From an uncultured Oscillospiraceae bacterium (lineage in GTDB: Bacteria; Bacillota; Clostridia; Oscillospirales; Oscillospiraceae): a DNA stretch of 34,735 bases. Every line of letters starts with the position of its first letter. The first letter of the stretch is position 1. The stretch spans positions 1 through 34,735 of the forward strand of contig CALXCU010000088.1 of NCBI GenBank assembly GCA_944386885.1. Direction: 5' to 3'. The translations under genes were made by a program, and so were the position numbers. The notes under the pieces are model-generated. The model did no database searches. It was not told where the DNA came from and worked only from the letters and a program-made list of their open reading frames with translations. Of the stretch, positions 21,320 to 28,705 are shown one piece after another.

Positions 21320-22207
21320 GTGGCCCAGTTTAACGTGTATCCACAAGCTGCCGGCGCGGGCGGCACCGCCCTGACCGAGGCGGGGCGCACCCTGGAGGAC
21401 CTGCGGGAGCAGGCCCGGCGGGTGTACCAGCGCCTGGATTTCCAAATCCGCTGCCGGGAGGATTTGGCGCGGCGGCTGGAGGGGAGCATCCGCTCCATCG
21501 AGCGGCAGGGGGAGGACGCCCACCGGCTGGCGGCGGGGATCTCCAAGGCCATGGAGCGCTACCGCGCTGCGGAGTCGGACATCCTGCGTCAGACCTGGGG
21601 CATAAAGGACGTGGGCGGCGGCGCGGTGGCGGCCGACGTGAGCCAGAACGGCACGGAGGGCCAGGACCTGTGGGTCTCCTGGGGGGAGATGCTCCTGGAG
21701 AGCCTGGGGTTTTTGGGAACGGCCGGCTCGTCCATCCTGGATGTGTGGGCGGAGTGGCTCACTGAGACCCGGGGCAAACTGGGCAATGCCGTCTCGGCGA
21801 CTGCGGCTAAGTGGGCGGGCGTAGCCTTCTCTGCCCTGGCCAATCTCAGTGAAAATATTGAGGAGTACGGCTGGGACTTCTCCAACGTTCGCCTGTATGC
21901 CGAGACCATTGGCCAGACGGCGGTGGATGTGGGCTTGGGCGCAGCGGCCACGGCGGGCATCGGCGCGGGCGTGGCGGCGCTGGGCATCACCGCTCCGGCC
22001 TGGGCCATTGCCGCAGCGGGCGTAGTGGTAGTGGCCGGGGCAAACTGGGGGGTAGAGGCTCTCACGGGGAAAAACCTGACCGAACACATTTCCGACTTCG
22101 CCATCGACGCTGCAGAGACCATCTCGGACTTGGCGGTGGAGGCCGCCGACGCGGTGTGCGACTGGGCCGGCGACGTATGGGACGGCCTGACGGGCCTGTT
22201 CGCCTAG
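21320..22207 (+). CDS. WXG100-like N-terminus fused to hydrophobic glycine-rich C-terminus, possible T7SS effector
   Basis: A 295-residue protein. Residues 1-95 are helical and WXG100/LXG-like, with the Y-x-x-x-E type motif RYRAAESD near 78-86. After a linker, residues about 205-245 form a long hydrophobic Gly/Ala stretch (AAATAGIGAGVAALGITAPA, then AIAAAGVVVVAGANWGV), enough for two membrane helices or a glycine-zipper hairpin. An acidic helical end (AIDAAETISDLAVEAADAV) follows. This matches the build of exported membrane-active proteins, but a structural role is also possible. GTG 21320 is preferred over GTG 21311 because AGGTGA ends 5 bases before it. No known toxin domain recognised. Confidence 0.7.
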   Translation: MAQFNVYPQAAGAGGTALTEAGRTLEDLREQARRVYQRLDFQIRCREDLARRLEGSIRSIERQGEDAHRLAAGISKAMERYRAAESDILRQTWGIKDVGGGAVAADVSQNGTEGQDLWVSWGEMLLESLGFLGTAGSSILDVWAEWLTETRGKLGNAVSATAAKWAGVAFSALANLSENIEEYGWDFSNVRLYAETIGQTAVDVGLGAAATAGIGAGVAALGITAPAWAIAAAGVVVVAGANWGVEALTGKNLTEHISDFAIDAAETISDLAVEAADAVCDWAGDVWDGLTGLFA

Positions 22208-22243
22208 AACTACTTGGGAGCATAAGAAAAAGGAGCGGTCATT

Positions 22244-22531
22244 ATGGAGATCAAGGAACTGCTGCCTATCGGATCGGTGGTGCGCCTGAAAAATGGAACC
22301 AAGCGCCTGATGATCTACGGCGTAAAGCAGACCGACGGCAAGACGGGGAAGGGGTATGACTATATTGGCGTGCTCTATCCCGAGGGAAGCCTGGGGAAAG
22401 ACGGACACTATTTCTTCAACCACGCCGATGTGGAGCAGGTGAGCTTTCTGGGTCTGAACGACGGGGAGCGCCAGGCGTTCCTGGAGCGGCTCTCGGAGTT
22501 TTACCGCAGGCAAGAGGGGGCCCAGGGGTGA
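22244..22531 (+). CDS. DUF4176-like T7SS-associated protein
   Basis: A 95-residue soluble protein starting MEIKELLPIGSVVRLKNGTK, with RLMIYGVKQ, YDYIGVLYPEG and YFFNHADVEQVSFLG. This is the pattern of the DUF4176 family, common in Firmicutes type VII loci near WXG100 or LXG genes. Precise role unknown; chaperone or immunity-like functions are possible because it directly follows the candidate effector. AAAAAGGAG ribosome site. Its stop overlaps the GTG of the next gene (GTGA). Confidence 0.7.
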   Translation: MEIKELLPIGSVVRLKNGTKRLMIYGVKQTDGKTGKGYDYIGVLYPEGSLGKDGHYFFNHADVEQVSFLGLNDGERQAFLERLSEFYRRQEGAQG

Positions 22532-22914
22532 GCTGGGAGTACCAGCCCACCATCCTCCTTCCGCCGGAGGAGCCCCAGGTGGAGGTGACCCTGCGCGTGG
22601 GCCAGGGAACGGGGACCGGCCAGACGGTGTGCCGGGTATTCCCCTGCGAGTTGGGGCGGGACGCGGGATGCGCCGTGCTGGTGCAGGACCGCTGGGCCAG
22701 CCGCCGGCACGCCCGGCTGGACTGGGATGGCGGCCTCACCGTCACCGATCTGGGCTCTACCAACGGCACCCGGGTCAATGGTGCGCGCATCTCCGGCCCA
22801 TGTCCGCTGCGGACGGGAGATGTGCTCACCCTGGGGCGGACCCAGGTGACGGTGGAGCGCATTGAGGCCGGGCATGGCGCTCCGCCCCGGCAGGGGACCG
22901 TGCCCCTGCTGTAA
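22528..22914 (+). CDS. small FHA-domain protein
   Basis: A 128-residue cytoplasmic protein consisting of a complete FHA domain (about 35-110): CELGRDAGCAV, ASRRHARLDW and TDLGSTNGTRVNG, with all residues expected for phosphothreonine binding. The N-terminus contains T8-I-L-L-P-P-E, the same Thr-x-x-Leu-Pro-Pro motif repeated in the zinc-ribbon protein at 25235. The protein could therefore be both reader and target, as in GarA/OdhI-type switches. GTG start overlaps the previous stop. It precedes the Ser/Thr kinase gene. Confidence 0.88.
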   Translation: MSWEYQPTILLPPEEPQVEVTLRVGQGTGTGQTVCRVFPCELGRDAGCAVLVQDRWASRRHARLDWDGGLTVTDLGSTNGTRVNGARISGPCPLRTGDVLTLGRTQVTVERIEAGHGAPPRQGTVPLL

Positions 22915-22930
22915 AAGAGAATGAAGAGTC

Positions 22931-22965
22931 TGCCTTGCTGGAAAACGCGGTTTTCGGGCAAGGCA
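22931..22965 (+). other. long imperfect hairpin between FHA and kinase genes
   Basis: TGCCTTGC (22931-22938) pairs with GCAAGGCA (22958-22965), then a 2x2 internal loop, then GAAAAC (22941-22946) with GTTTTC (22950-22955) and a GCG tip. It occupies 35 of the 88 non-coding bases and is not followed by a T-run. It may tune the kinase dose or be a protein-binding RNA element. Confidence 0.55.
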
Positions 22966-23002
22966 TTGTGGGCGTTCTGCCCAAAAGAGAGGGTAAGGGA
23001 GT

Positions 23003-25051
23003 GTGGAAGCCATTTTGACGAGCGTTACCAGATCGGTCCTGGGGCCCGATTACGACCGGATCGTCCCACTGGCGCCTGGAGGCGCAGGGGAGGTATTCCG
23101 GGCCCACAAGCGGGGGCTGGACGTGGAAGTGGTGGTCAAGCGGGTCAAGGCTGAGTATCGGGGCCGCCTGAGCGAGACCCGGGAGGCGGAGATCCTGAAG
23201 AACCTGCGCCATCAGTACCTCCCCCGCATCTATGACATTATTCCCGCCGCTGACGGGTATGTCTACACCGTGATGGACTACATCCCCGGCTGCGACCTGG
23301 GGGAGTATGTGGCGCAGTACGGGGCCCTCCCCCAGAAGCAGGTGGTCAAGTGGCTGCGCCAGCTCTGCCAGGTGGTCTGCTACCTCCACAGCCAGAAGCC
23401 GGCGGTGATCCACTGCGACCTGAAACCCGAGAATATCCGCATTACCCCCCAGGGGGACATCTGTCTCATCGATTTCAATACCTCCCTGCTCCGCCAGGAC
23501 GGGGAGATACAGGCCCTTGGGGCCACCAACGGCTATGCCGCTCCGGAGCAGTACAACGTCTCCCCTGCCGCCCTCTCCGCCCTGCCGGAGGAGCGGCGGA
23601 AGCAATGGCTGCGCTGGAGCGCCGCCGCACAGCCCTATGGCAAGGTCACGGAGGCCACCGACCAATATGGTATGGGTGCAGTGGCCTATTTCATGCTCAC
23701 AGGCTACACGCCCGGCCACTGTCTGGAGGGGGTCATCCCTCTGGAGCGCTATCAGATCCAGCTGGGTGAGGCCCTGCGGGCGGTGGTGGAAAAGGCCATG
23801 GCCCTCCGGCCGGAGGACCGCTTCTCCGGCGCAAAGGCCATGCTGGCGGTCTTGGAAAATTTAAAAAAGACGGACCGGGCCTACCGCCGCTGGCAGGTCC
23901 GCTGCCAGGTGACGGCAGTGGCCCTGGGCGCGCTGGTGCTGCTGAGCGTGTTCTGCCTCTGGATGGGCTGGAACCTCCGGGGTGAGGAACAGGGGGAGGC
24001 CTATCTGGACCTGGTGGCCCAGGCAGACGCACTCATCCAGGCACAGGACTATGAGCAGAGCCTGGAGGTTCTCAGCCAGGCCATGGTGCTGGAGAGCGAC
24101 CGGATTGAGGCCTACATCCGGGCCTCCACCGTGCTCTACCGGCTGGGCCGGTACAGCGAGTGTGTGGACCTGCTCTCAGACTTGAACTTTGTCTATGATG
24201 AGGAGGCCATGAGCCAGGCTGACTTTGCCTACGCCCAGGCCGAGCTCAATTATGTCCTGGGCTCCTGCTATTACCAGCTGGAGGACTACGACCAGGCGGT
24301 AGAGTATCTCCAGCTGGCCGCCTGGTTTGACGGGGCGGAGCCCATCTACTACCGGGATCTGGCGGTGGCTCAGGCCAAAGCGGGGAATCTGGCCCAGGCC
24401 CAGGAGAGCTACCAGACCCTCCAGGGGATGGAGGGGGCCGCCCAGGAGGATCTGCTGCTGGTGGAGGGGGAGCTGGCCTATGCCCAGGGGGACTACCAGG
24501 GGGCGCTCTCGCCCATGCTGGAGCTCACCCACAGTACCGACCAGAGCCTGGTCAGCCGCAGCTATCTGCTGGCGGCCCAGTGCTACCGCCGCCTGGACCG
24601 CCTGAGCGAGGAGATTGCCCTGCTGGAGGAGGCGCGCACCGTCCTGGGGGCTCCGGCGGACAGCCTGCACACCCAGGAGCTCATTGACGCATACCTTCAG
24701 TCGGGGGCGGAGCGGGGCGCGGCGGAGGACTATGAGAAGGCCCTCGCCCTGTGCCAGGAGCTTTTGGACCGGGGGACAGCCCCCTTGGCGGTGCGCCTGA
24801 ACGCGGGCCTGGCCCTGCAATACCTGGGCCGGACGGAGGAGGCCATGGCTCTGGCGGAGGAGACGGTGGAGCGCTTCCCCAACGATTACCGCAGCTATCT
24901 GCGCCTGGCGCTGCTGTGCCTGGACAGCCGGGTGGCGGACTACGACCGGGCCCGGCAGGCCTATGAGCAGGCCGCCGCCCTCTACAGCGGCGCGGGGGTC
25001 CAGGACAGCGAGATGGCCTATCTGGAGTCCCTCATCAACAGCCTGGGATAA
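23003..25051 (+). CDS. Ser/Thr protein kinase, single TM, extracytoplasmic TPR domain
   Basis: A 682-residue protein. Kinase domain 15-290: G-loop LAPGGAGEVF, Lys46 in VVVKRVK, catalytic HCDLKPEN (137-144, Asp139), DFN (157-159) in place of DFG, and APEQYN. A membrane helix (about 305-326) and a long TPR-like tail (330-682) follow. Hanks-type kinases usually have DFG; DFN still keeps the metal-binding Asp, so activity is likely. The order cytoplasmic kinase fold, one TM, helical outer domain is that of EssB/YukC, the pseudokinase of standard type VII systems, which is missing here. Start GTG 23003 uses GAGAGGG 9 bases before; TTG 23015 is possible. Confidence 0.9.
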   Translation: MEAILTSVTRSVLGPDYDRIVPLAPGGAGEVFRAHKRGLDVEVVVKRVKAEYRGRLSETREAEILKNLRHQYLPRIYDIIPAADGYVYTVMDYIPGCDLGEYVAQYGALPQKQVVKWLRQLCQVVCYLHSQKPAVIHCDLKPENIRITPQGDICLIDFNTSLLRQDGEIQALGATNGYAAPEQYNVSPAALSALPEERRKQWLRWSAAAQPYGKVTEATDQYGMGAVAYFMLTGYTPGHCLEGVIPLERYQIQLGEALRAVVEKAMALRPEDRFSGAKAMLAVLENLKKTDRAYRRWQVRCQVTAVALGALVLLSVFCLWMGWNLRGEEQGEAYLDLVAQADALIQAQDYEQSLEVLSQAMVLESDRIEAYIRASTVLYRLGRYSECVDLLSDLNFVYDEEAMSQADFAYAQAELNYVLGSCYYQLEDYDQAVEYLQLAAWFDGAEPIYYRDLAVAQAKAGNLAQAQESYQTLQGMEGAAQEDLLLVEGELAYAQGDYQGALSPMLELTHSTDQSLVSRSYLLAAQCYRRLDRLSEEIALLEEARTVLGAPADSLHTQELIDAYLQSGAERGAAEDYEKALALCQELLDRGTAPLAVRLNAGLALQYLGRTEEAMALAEETVERFPNDYRSYLRLALLCLDSRVADYDRARQAYEQAAALYSGAGVQDSEMAYLESLINSLG

Positions 25052-25063
25052 GGAGGAGAAACC

Positions 25064-25201
25064 ATGAGTCCTGGAACCATCCTGATGATTGCCGGCGGAG
25101 CCGGCTTGGCGGTGGCGCTGGTGGCCATTCCCATTGCCATAGCGGTGCTCCGCCGGCAGGGCAAAGCCATTGCCGAGCGCATCCGCCGGGAATATGAATG
25201 A
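25064..25201 (+). CDS. 45-residue single-TM peptide
   Basis: A short gene between the kinase and zinc-ribbon genes with AAGGAGGAG 5 bases before its ATG. The product begins MSPGTILMIAGGAGLAVALV, has one hydrophobic helix (about 4-28) and ends in a basic and acidic amphipathic tail (LRRQGKAIAERIRREYE). It lies 12 bases after the kinase stop. Ribosome site, spacing and composition support a real gene. It could be a small membrane subunit of the secretion complex, perhaps in the position of EssA. Function unknown. Confidence 0.7.
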   Translation: MSPGTILMIAGGAGLAVALVAIPIAIAVLRRQGKAIAERIRREYE

Positions 25202-25234
25202 CTCCGGTCCCGGCCCGGAGAAGGAGAGGATATC

Positions 25235-25906
25235 ATGAAGAAAAAGTTGTTCCTGGCGGCAGTGCTCCTGGCGGCATTGGCCACGGGGTACACGGCCTGG
25301 GCCTATTTCAGCACCCGAGGGGTGGCGGTCTACCTGCTGGGCACCCGGATGGGGGCTATTCTGGCGGGAAGCTGGCAGTGGACGCTGCTGGCGGCGGTGC
25401 TCCTGTGGATTCCCGGCGCAGCGGTGCTCGTCCGGCGGCTGCGCCGCCGGGGGCAGAAGGCCGCGCCAGCGGCCAAATCGGCCCCCGACGTCCCCCCCGC
25501 GGTGCCATCCGGCTCCCGCATCCCGCCCCGTAAGGGGACGGTCGGGACTGGAACGGGGACGATCCCGCCCAAAGCCCCCCAACAGCCGCCGGTGCAGCCC
25601 GCTCCGGCGGCGGACGCCGGCGCTACTGCGGTCCTCCCCAGTGCGGCGGCCACGGAGGTGCTCCCACCGGAGGAGGATGCCACTCAAATCCTTCCCCCTG
25701 AGGGAGAGGCCACAGAAATCCTTCCGCCCGAGGCGGACGCCACCCAGGTCCTCCCGCCGGAAGGAGAGCCCACCCAGCCGCTTCCCAGCGCGGAGCCCCC
25801 GGCCCCGGCAGCCGGGCAGGAGGACGGCGCAGTCTGTCCCGTCTGCGGCAACCGGGTTTCCGGCGGGCGTTTCTGCACGCGCTGCGGCGCCAAACTGCGG
25901 GACTGA
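25235..25906 (+). CDS. membrane protein with Thr-x-x-Leu-Pro-Pro repeats and C-terminal zinc ribbon
   Basis: A 223-residue protein. Two membrane helices (4-26 and 46-66) are followed by a basic RRLRRRGQK, so the rest faces the cytoplasm. Residues 131-184 repeat AT(E/Q)(V/I)LPPEx(D/E) with Thr at 131, 140, 150, 160, 170 and 180, almost exactly every ten residues. The end is a zinc ribbon with CPVCG (201-205) and CTRCG (214-218). Each Thr has Leu at +3, a residue many FHA domains select after phosphothreonine. I infer a multi-site phosphorylated docking platform for the FHA proteins of this locus. Good GGAG ribosome site. Confidence 0.8.
   Translation: MKKKLFLAAVLLAALATGYTAWAYFSTRGVAVYLLGTRMGAILAGSWQWTLLAAVLLWIPGAAVLVRRLRRRGQKAAPAAKSAPDVPPAVPSGSRIPPRKGTVGTGTGTIPPKAPQQPPVQPAPAADAGATAVLPSAAATEVLPPEEDATQILPPEGEATEILPPEADATQVLPPEGEPTQPLPSAEPPAPAAGQEDGAVCPVCGNRVSGGRFCTRCGAKLRD
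25625..25789 (+). repeat. in-frame 30-bp protein repeats (T-x-x-L-P-P)
   Basis: Five to six degenerate copies of a 30-base unit encode the ten-residue repeat of the zinc-ribbon protein. The DNA copies differ mostly at third positions and at E/Q and V/I codons, so the protein pattern is kept while the DNA has drifted. Confidence 0.8.
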
Positions 25907-25918
25907 GGAGGGAAAGGT

Positions 25919-28705
25919 ATGGTTGTATCAATTCTACTGCCAGCGGCGGGAGCTCTTCTGGGCATCCTTCTGGCGGCGTTGGCTGTCGTAATGCTGCGAT
26001 TGAAGCGGCTGCCCCTGCGCTGGGGCGCCTCTCTGCTGGTGTGCGCCCTTATTTTGGCGGGTGCGGGCGGAAGCGGCCTGGTCCGGCAGCTCCAGGCCCG
26101 GGATGCCGAGTACGGCTACATCTATCTGGCCCTGTGTTATCTGGAGGATGGGCGCACCGACCCGGCGGCCCTCTACTTGAAGCGGGTGGAGGAGAACGAC
26201 GGATATTACCTCCTGGCGGCCCAGACCCTGCTGGAACAGGCCCGGGGGAACACCACCGTGGCCGCCCTGCGGCTGAATATGCTGGAGCAAGTGGCCCAGG
26301 GCGGGGAGCAGCAGAACGGAGTGGCGCTGCTCCAGACCTGGAATGGACAGGCGGACGGCCTGTCCAGCGCGGCGGCCGAGCTCCGGGATCAGCTGCCCCT
26401 CTCCCGGGGACGGCAGGAGGAGCTGGCCCTCCACTACTCCGCCGAGGCGGACGCCTCCAGCTTGGAGGAATATCGGGCTGCGGCGGGAGAGGCGGAGGCC
26501 CTGCGCATGGAGATCAACCAGGCGGCGGGCCGGGAGGACTGGTACACCGCTCTGGACCGGGCGGTGGAGCTGGTGGAGACCTCCCACAGCGCGGATAACC
26601 GCCTGTTGCTGGCCGAAGTTGTGGCCGATGTGACCTACAGCGGACAGAGCATGACCACCAGCCAGTTTGCCCCCTCCAGCGGCGGGGAGACCGGCGAGGA
26701 CACCCAGGCACGGGAGTATGAGGCGCTCATGGAGGAATACGAGCGCCTGGACCGGCAGGTCCAGCTCCTGGAACAGGAGGCCGGGGGGGATGAGACCCTG
26801 CTGGAAGAAGAGCAGCAGCTCCGGGAACAGGCCGAGGAGGTCGCCCTGCAGGCCCGGAACATCTTTGCCCTGCGGGCCCTCAACTCCATCGCGGACATCC
26901 ACTCTCTGGAGGCCCAGGTGGTCCGGGCCCGGCTCTACTTCGCCATGCACTGGGAGGACGAGGCCATCCAGACGCTGCAAAACGCCGCCGGGTCGGTATA
27001 CGCTGCCCTGTCGGCCAACGACGCCCTGGTCAACTCCCTCCACCTGGTCCGTCAGGTCTACCAGAGCGAGAACGAGGTGGGGGTGGATACCGCTGAATTC
27101 CGGGAGGAGGTACAGGTCCTCTTGGGCAGCGTCCACCCGGAGCTCATTCATATGGGCCTGACCCAGCTGGTCCAGGACCTGACCGAGCGCATCGTCAACG
27201 ACCAGCGCAGCTATGGCACGGGGCTCTATCTGGTGAGCCTGGATACCAGCGCTTATCCCCAGATCCGGGTCCAGCTCAGCGGCCGGGAGAGTGCGGTGGA
27301 CCGGGTGCGCCGTCAGGAGAGCATCCTCCTCCACGACACCCGCGCCACGGTCTCCAGCTATGAGGTTCTCTCCGAGAGCGAGGGGACCCAGGGGGCCAAC
27401 AGTATCTGCTTTGTGGTGGATGTCAGCGGCAGCATGGACGGCACGCCCATCGAAAACGCCCGGGAAGCGCTGAATCAATTCCTGGACAGCGTAACTGGGG
27501 CGGCGGAGCTGGGACTGGTGAGCTTTGACGACAGCGCGCAGACCCTGGTGGATTTGACCAGCAGTCCCAGCGTGGTGAAAAATGGCGTCAGCGGCCTCTA
27601 TGGCGGCGGCGGGACCAATATCACCAGCGGCATCCAGGAGGGCACGCAGGTCCTCCGAAACGCCAATGGCGCCCGGACCATGATCCTGATGACCGACGGA
27701 CAGAGCGACATTGACATGGACGTGGTCCAGGAGGCGGCTGCGGAGAACATCACCATCTTTACCATCGGCTTCGGCTCCGTCAACGACGAGCTGCTCCAGA
27801 GCATTGCCGACCAGACGGGCGGGCAGTACCTGCGGGCCGAGTCCTCCGACGAGCTGCTTCAGGTGTACAGCAGCCTCCAGGGCATCATCGGAAACACAGT
27901 GACCATCACCTATACCGTCACCGAACATGTGGAGGAGGTCTACCGCTACTTCTTCCTCCGGGATGAGGAGGGCGGCGTCAGCGTTCGCAGGGAGTACAGC
28001 CTGGAGAACCTCACAGAGGAAGAGGCGCCCGCCGTGACGGTGACCAGCGCGCCCTTCTTCCAGAGCCGCCAGGCGCTGGAGCGCCTGCTGGAGCGGCAGG
28101 AGACCCATTTCCAGGTGCGGCTGTACGGGACGGGTCTGGATTTGGCGGATGAAGTCCGCTTTGGAGACCTGGCCTGCGACATTACCCGGCAGGAGGCGGA
28201 CCAGCTGGAGCTGGACGTGCCGGTTCAGGTGGCCGACGGGGTCTACGACCTGACCATCACCACCCAGGACGGCGAACCGTACACCTTCCCCCAGATGCTC
28301 TGGGTGGGCAATGAGGTGGATGTAAACAACCTGCGCGCGGGCAGCGTACTGCTCCGGGCGGACGGGGCCCTGTGGCTCCCCGACGGGCGGCTGGCCCTGC
28401 GGGGGGTGGATCTGGAGGATGTGCTGGTGGGCGAGGAAATGGTGAATACCCTCTCCTTGGCCTTGGACGGCGTGATGACCTTCCAGGTGGGAGATCTGGC
28501 CGCCCGCATGGTGGACGGGACGCTTCCCGACCCGCTGGATCTGGGGGATACCGGCACAGCCCAGCTTCTGGGCGTGCTGACCGTCTCCTCCCGGGACGGC
28601 GCCTATGACAGCAGCGCCGACGAAGAAATTCTCTCCGGCGCGCTCACCCTGGAGTATGGGGCGGAGCAGAGCCAGATCAAGGTCAGCGAGGTGAGTGAGC
28701 CGTGA
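25919..28705 (+). CDS. membrane-anchored VWA-domain protein
   Basis: A 928-residue protein. Two N-terminal membrane helices (about 3-26 and 36-53) are followed by a long helical, TPR/coiled-coil part (60-460, e.g. EEYERLDRQVQLLEQEAGGD) and then a von Willebrand A domain (about 495-660). The metal site is complete: DVSGSMDG (501-508), GGGGTNITSG, MTDGQSD. A beta-rich C-terminus (670-928) ends the protein. VWA domains bind partner proteins through a metal ion; the large helical part suggests a scaffold across or outside the membrane. It may replace EsaA as the big membrane subunit, though I see no sequence similarity. GAGGAGGGAAAGG before the ATG; next gene overlaps by GTGA. Confidence 0.88.
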   Translation: MVVSILLPAAGALLGILLAALAVVMLRLKRLPLRWGASLLVCALILAGAGGSGLVRQLQARDAEYGYIYLALCYLEDGRTDPAALYLKRVEENDGYYLLAAQTLLEQARGNTTVAALRLNMLEQVAQGGEQQNGVALLQTWNGQADGLSSAAAELRDQLPLSRGRQEELALHYSAEADASSLEEYRAAAGEAEALRMEINQAAGREDWYTALDRAVELVETSHSADNRLLLAEVVADVTYSGQSMTTSQFAPSSGGETGEDTQAREYEALMEEYERLDRQVQLLEQEAGGDETLLEEEQQLREQAEEVALQARNIFALRALNSIADIHSLEAQVVRARLYFAMHWEDEAIQTLQNAAGSVYAALSANDALVNSLHLVRQVYQSENEVGVDTAEFREEVQVLLGSVHPELIHMGLTQLVQDLTERIVNDQRSYGTGLYLVSLDTSAYPQIRVQLSGRESAVDRVRRQESILLHDTRATVSSYEVLSESEGTQGANSICFVVDVSGSMDGTPIENAREALNQFLDSVTGAAELGLVSFDDSAQTLVDLTSSPSVVKNGVSGLYGGGGTNITSGIQEGTQVLRNANGARTMILMTDGQSDIDMDVVQEAAAENITIFTIGFGSVNDELLQSIADQTGGQYLRAESSDELLQVYSSLQGIIGNTVTITYTVTEHVEEVYRYFFLRDEEGGVSVRREYSLENLTEEEAPAVTVTSAPFFQSRQALERLLERQETHFQVRLYGTGLDLADEVRFGDLACDITRQEADQLELDVPVQVADGVYDLTITTQDGEPYTFPQMLWVGNEVDVNNLRAGSVLLRADGALWLPDGRLALRGVDLEDVLVGEEMVNTLSLALDGVMTFQVGDLAARMVDGTLPDPLDLGDTGTAQLLGVLTVSSRDGAYDSSADEEILSGALTLEYGAEQSQIKVSEVSEP

